Under the pieces are notes generated by a model. The model was not told the origin of the DNA. It made no database searches and saw only the letters and a list, made by a program, of their open reading frames with translations. Source: Modestobacter sp. (GTDB lineage Bacteria; Actinomycetota; Actinomycetes; Mycobacteriales; Geodermatophilaceae). From it: DNA of 12,924 nucleotides. Location: the NCBI GenBank assembly GCA_025963425.1, contig JAOPUQ010000206.1, forward strand, positions 1 through 12,924, in the 5' to 3' direction. Shown in pieces: positions 11,720-12,924 of this stretch; positions within the stretch are counted from its first letter, which is position 1, and every line of letters begins with the position of its first letter. A program made the position numbers and the translations under genes.

Positions 11720-12924
11720 TCAGTCGTGCTGCGTGGCGGCCGAACCGGTGCCGGCCGGGTCGTCGGGCTCGGTGCCGACGTCCGGACCGGACCCGGTGCC
11801 CGGGGCGCCGACCGGCGCCAGCGAGCGCAGCAGGATCTGGCTCACGTCGAGGACCTCGACATGCTCCTTGGCCTCCCCGGACTGCTTCTTGGAGGTCAGC
11901 GCGTCCGACAGCATCGTGATGCAGAACGGGCACGCCGTGGAGATGACGTCGGGATCGAGCTCGAGCGCCTCCTCGGTGCGCTCGACGTTGATCCGCTTGC
12001 CGATCTTCTCCTCCATCCACATCCGCGCACCGCCGGCGCCGCAGCAGAAGCCGCGGTCCTTGCAGCGGTGCATCTCCTGGGTGGTGAGGCCCTGGACGGA
12101 GTCCAGGATCTCCCGCGGCGGGGTGTAGACCTTGTTGTGCCGGCCCAGGAAGCACGGGTCGTGGTAGGTGACCTTGCGGTCGATCGGGGTGACCGGGGTG
12201 AGCCGGCCTTCCTCCACCAGCTTGCCCAGCAGCTGCGTGTGGTGGACCACGTCGTAGTCGCCGCCGAGCTGCGGGTACTCGCGGTTGATCGAGTTGAAGC
12301 AGTGCGGGCAGGTGGCGACGATCTTCCGCCGGCCGGTCTCGCGGCCCTCGAACGCGGTGTTGAGCGTCTCCACGTTCTCCGCCGCCAGCTGCTGGAAGAG
12401 GAACTCGTTGCCCATCCGGCGGGCCGGGTCGCCCGAGCAGGTCTCCCCGTTGCCGAGGACGGCGAACTCCACGCCGGCGGTGTGCAGCAGCTCGGCGACG
12501 GCCTTGGTGACCTTCTTGGCGCGGTCGTCGATGGCGCCGGCACAGCCGACCCAGAACAGGTACTCGACGTCGTCGTCGATGGTGCCCTCGACCTGCCGGA
12601 CCTCGAAGCCGAGGTCCTTCATCCACTCCTCGCGGACGTTGCCGCCCACGCCCCACGGGTTCCCTCGGTTCTCCAGGTTGCGCATCATCACGCCGGCCTC
12701 GGAGGGGAAGTTCGACTCGATCAGCGTCTGGTAGCGGCGCATGTCCATGATGTGGTCGACGTGCTCGATGTCGACCGGGCACTGCTCGACGCAGGCACCG
12801 CAGTTGGTGCAGCTCCACAGCACGTCGGGGTCGATGACCCCGCCCTCCTCGAGGGTGCCGACCAGGGGGCGGTGCGCCTGGGCGTCGTTGGTGCCGGGGA
12901 TGCGGGCGTAACCGGAGGCCCAGG
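11720..12924 (-). CDS. Iron-sulfur (CCG-domain, HdrB/GlpC-like) reductase, C-terminal part
   Basis: The frame is open through the right edge, so only the last 401 complete codons are seen and the start is missing. A [4Fe-4S] motif, CTNCGACVEQCPVD, lies near the window edge. Two CCG (CX...CCG) domains follow. The first has WVGCAG, NGETCSGDPARRMGNE and ATCPHCFNS; the second has YHDPCFLGRHN, RGFCCGAGGARMWMEE and TACPFCITML. These are typical of heterodisulfide-reductase subunit B, GlpC and the long actinobacterial iron-sulfur reductases, which carry an N-terminal membrane domain. Full-length relatives have several hundred more residues upstream. The role is electron transfer at the membrane; donor and acceptor are not known. 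The last 40 residues are low-complexity, Gly/Pro/Asp-rich. It is the first visible gene of the minus-strand run. Confidence 0.9.
   Translation of the reverse strand, partial: WASGYARIPGTNDAQAHRPLVGTLEEGGVIDPDVLWSCTNCGACVEQCPVDIEHVDHIMDMRRYQTLIESNFPSEAGVMMRNLENRGNPWGVGGNVREEWMKDLGFEVRQVEGTIDDDVEYLFWVGCAGAIDDRAKKVTKAVAELLHTAGVEFAVLGNGETCSGDPARRMGNEFLFQQLAAENVETLNTAFEGRETGRRKIVATCPHCFNSINREYPQLGGDYDVVHHTQLLGKLVEEGRLTPVTPIDRKVTYHDPCFLGRHNKVYTPPREILDSVQGLTTQEMHRCKDRGFCCGAGGARMWMEEKIGKRINVERTEEALELDPDVISTACPFCITMLSDALTSKKQSGEAKEHVEVLDVSQILLRSLAPVGAPGTGSGPDVGTEPDDPAGTGSAATQHD

Noticed and set aside
9861..12128. Long plus-strand frame across the DUF389 and membrane-protein genes
   Set aside because: Antisense shadow; no recognisable domain, and the minus strand carries supported genes throughout.

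Overview
The window is about 13 kb of very GC-rich DNA. Dense reading frames, GTG starts, possible leaderless starts and terminators without T-tracts all point to an actinobacterium. The dCTP deaminase, the AAC(2')-type acetyltransferase, the DevR/DosR-like regulator and the HdrB-like iron-sulfur reductase all have close mycobacterial counterparts. My guess, from general knowledge only, is a soil or rock actinobacterium such as a Geodermatophilaceae member. No taxonomic marker gene is present to settle this.

Left part (1-2850). The 5' end of a ribokinase gene runs off the left edge on the minus strand. Diverging from it on the plus strand are a class I methyltransferase and a type III polyketide synthase, probably one small biosynthetic unit. 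A NarL/FixJ-type regulator very like mycobacterial DevR/DosR follows. Its DNA-binding helix is intact, but the acidic pair of its receiver pocket is lost. A 16-bp perfect inverted repeat closes this block.

Middle (2850-7250). On the minus strand lie a short, degenerate universal stress protein and, upstream of it, an aminoglycoside 2'-N-acetyltransferase homologue. A DevR-like box sits before the stress protein, at a distance suited to activation if its mRNA is leaderless. Next comes the most notable structure. An intact tRNA-Gly(CCC) gene at 7049-7122 and a near-perfect copy of its 3' half at 4206-4250 lie in the same orientation about 2.8 kb apart. Between them is one large gene for a membrane CHASE3-GGDEF-EAL cyclic-di-GMP protein. 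This is the footprint expected of a small or decayed island integrated at the tRNA 3' end, although I see no integrase.

Right part (7250-12924). dcd (dCTP deaminase) and a stand-alone PrmC/HemK-like methyltransferase are on the plus strand. Converging on them is a minus-strand run of four genes, possibly one operon, read from the right edge leftwards: an iron-sulfur CCG-domain reductase (partial), a single-pass membrane protein of unknown function, a DUF389 membrane protein and a CynX/NimT-like MFS transporter. No CRISPR array, rRNA, transposase or recognisable recombinase was seen.
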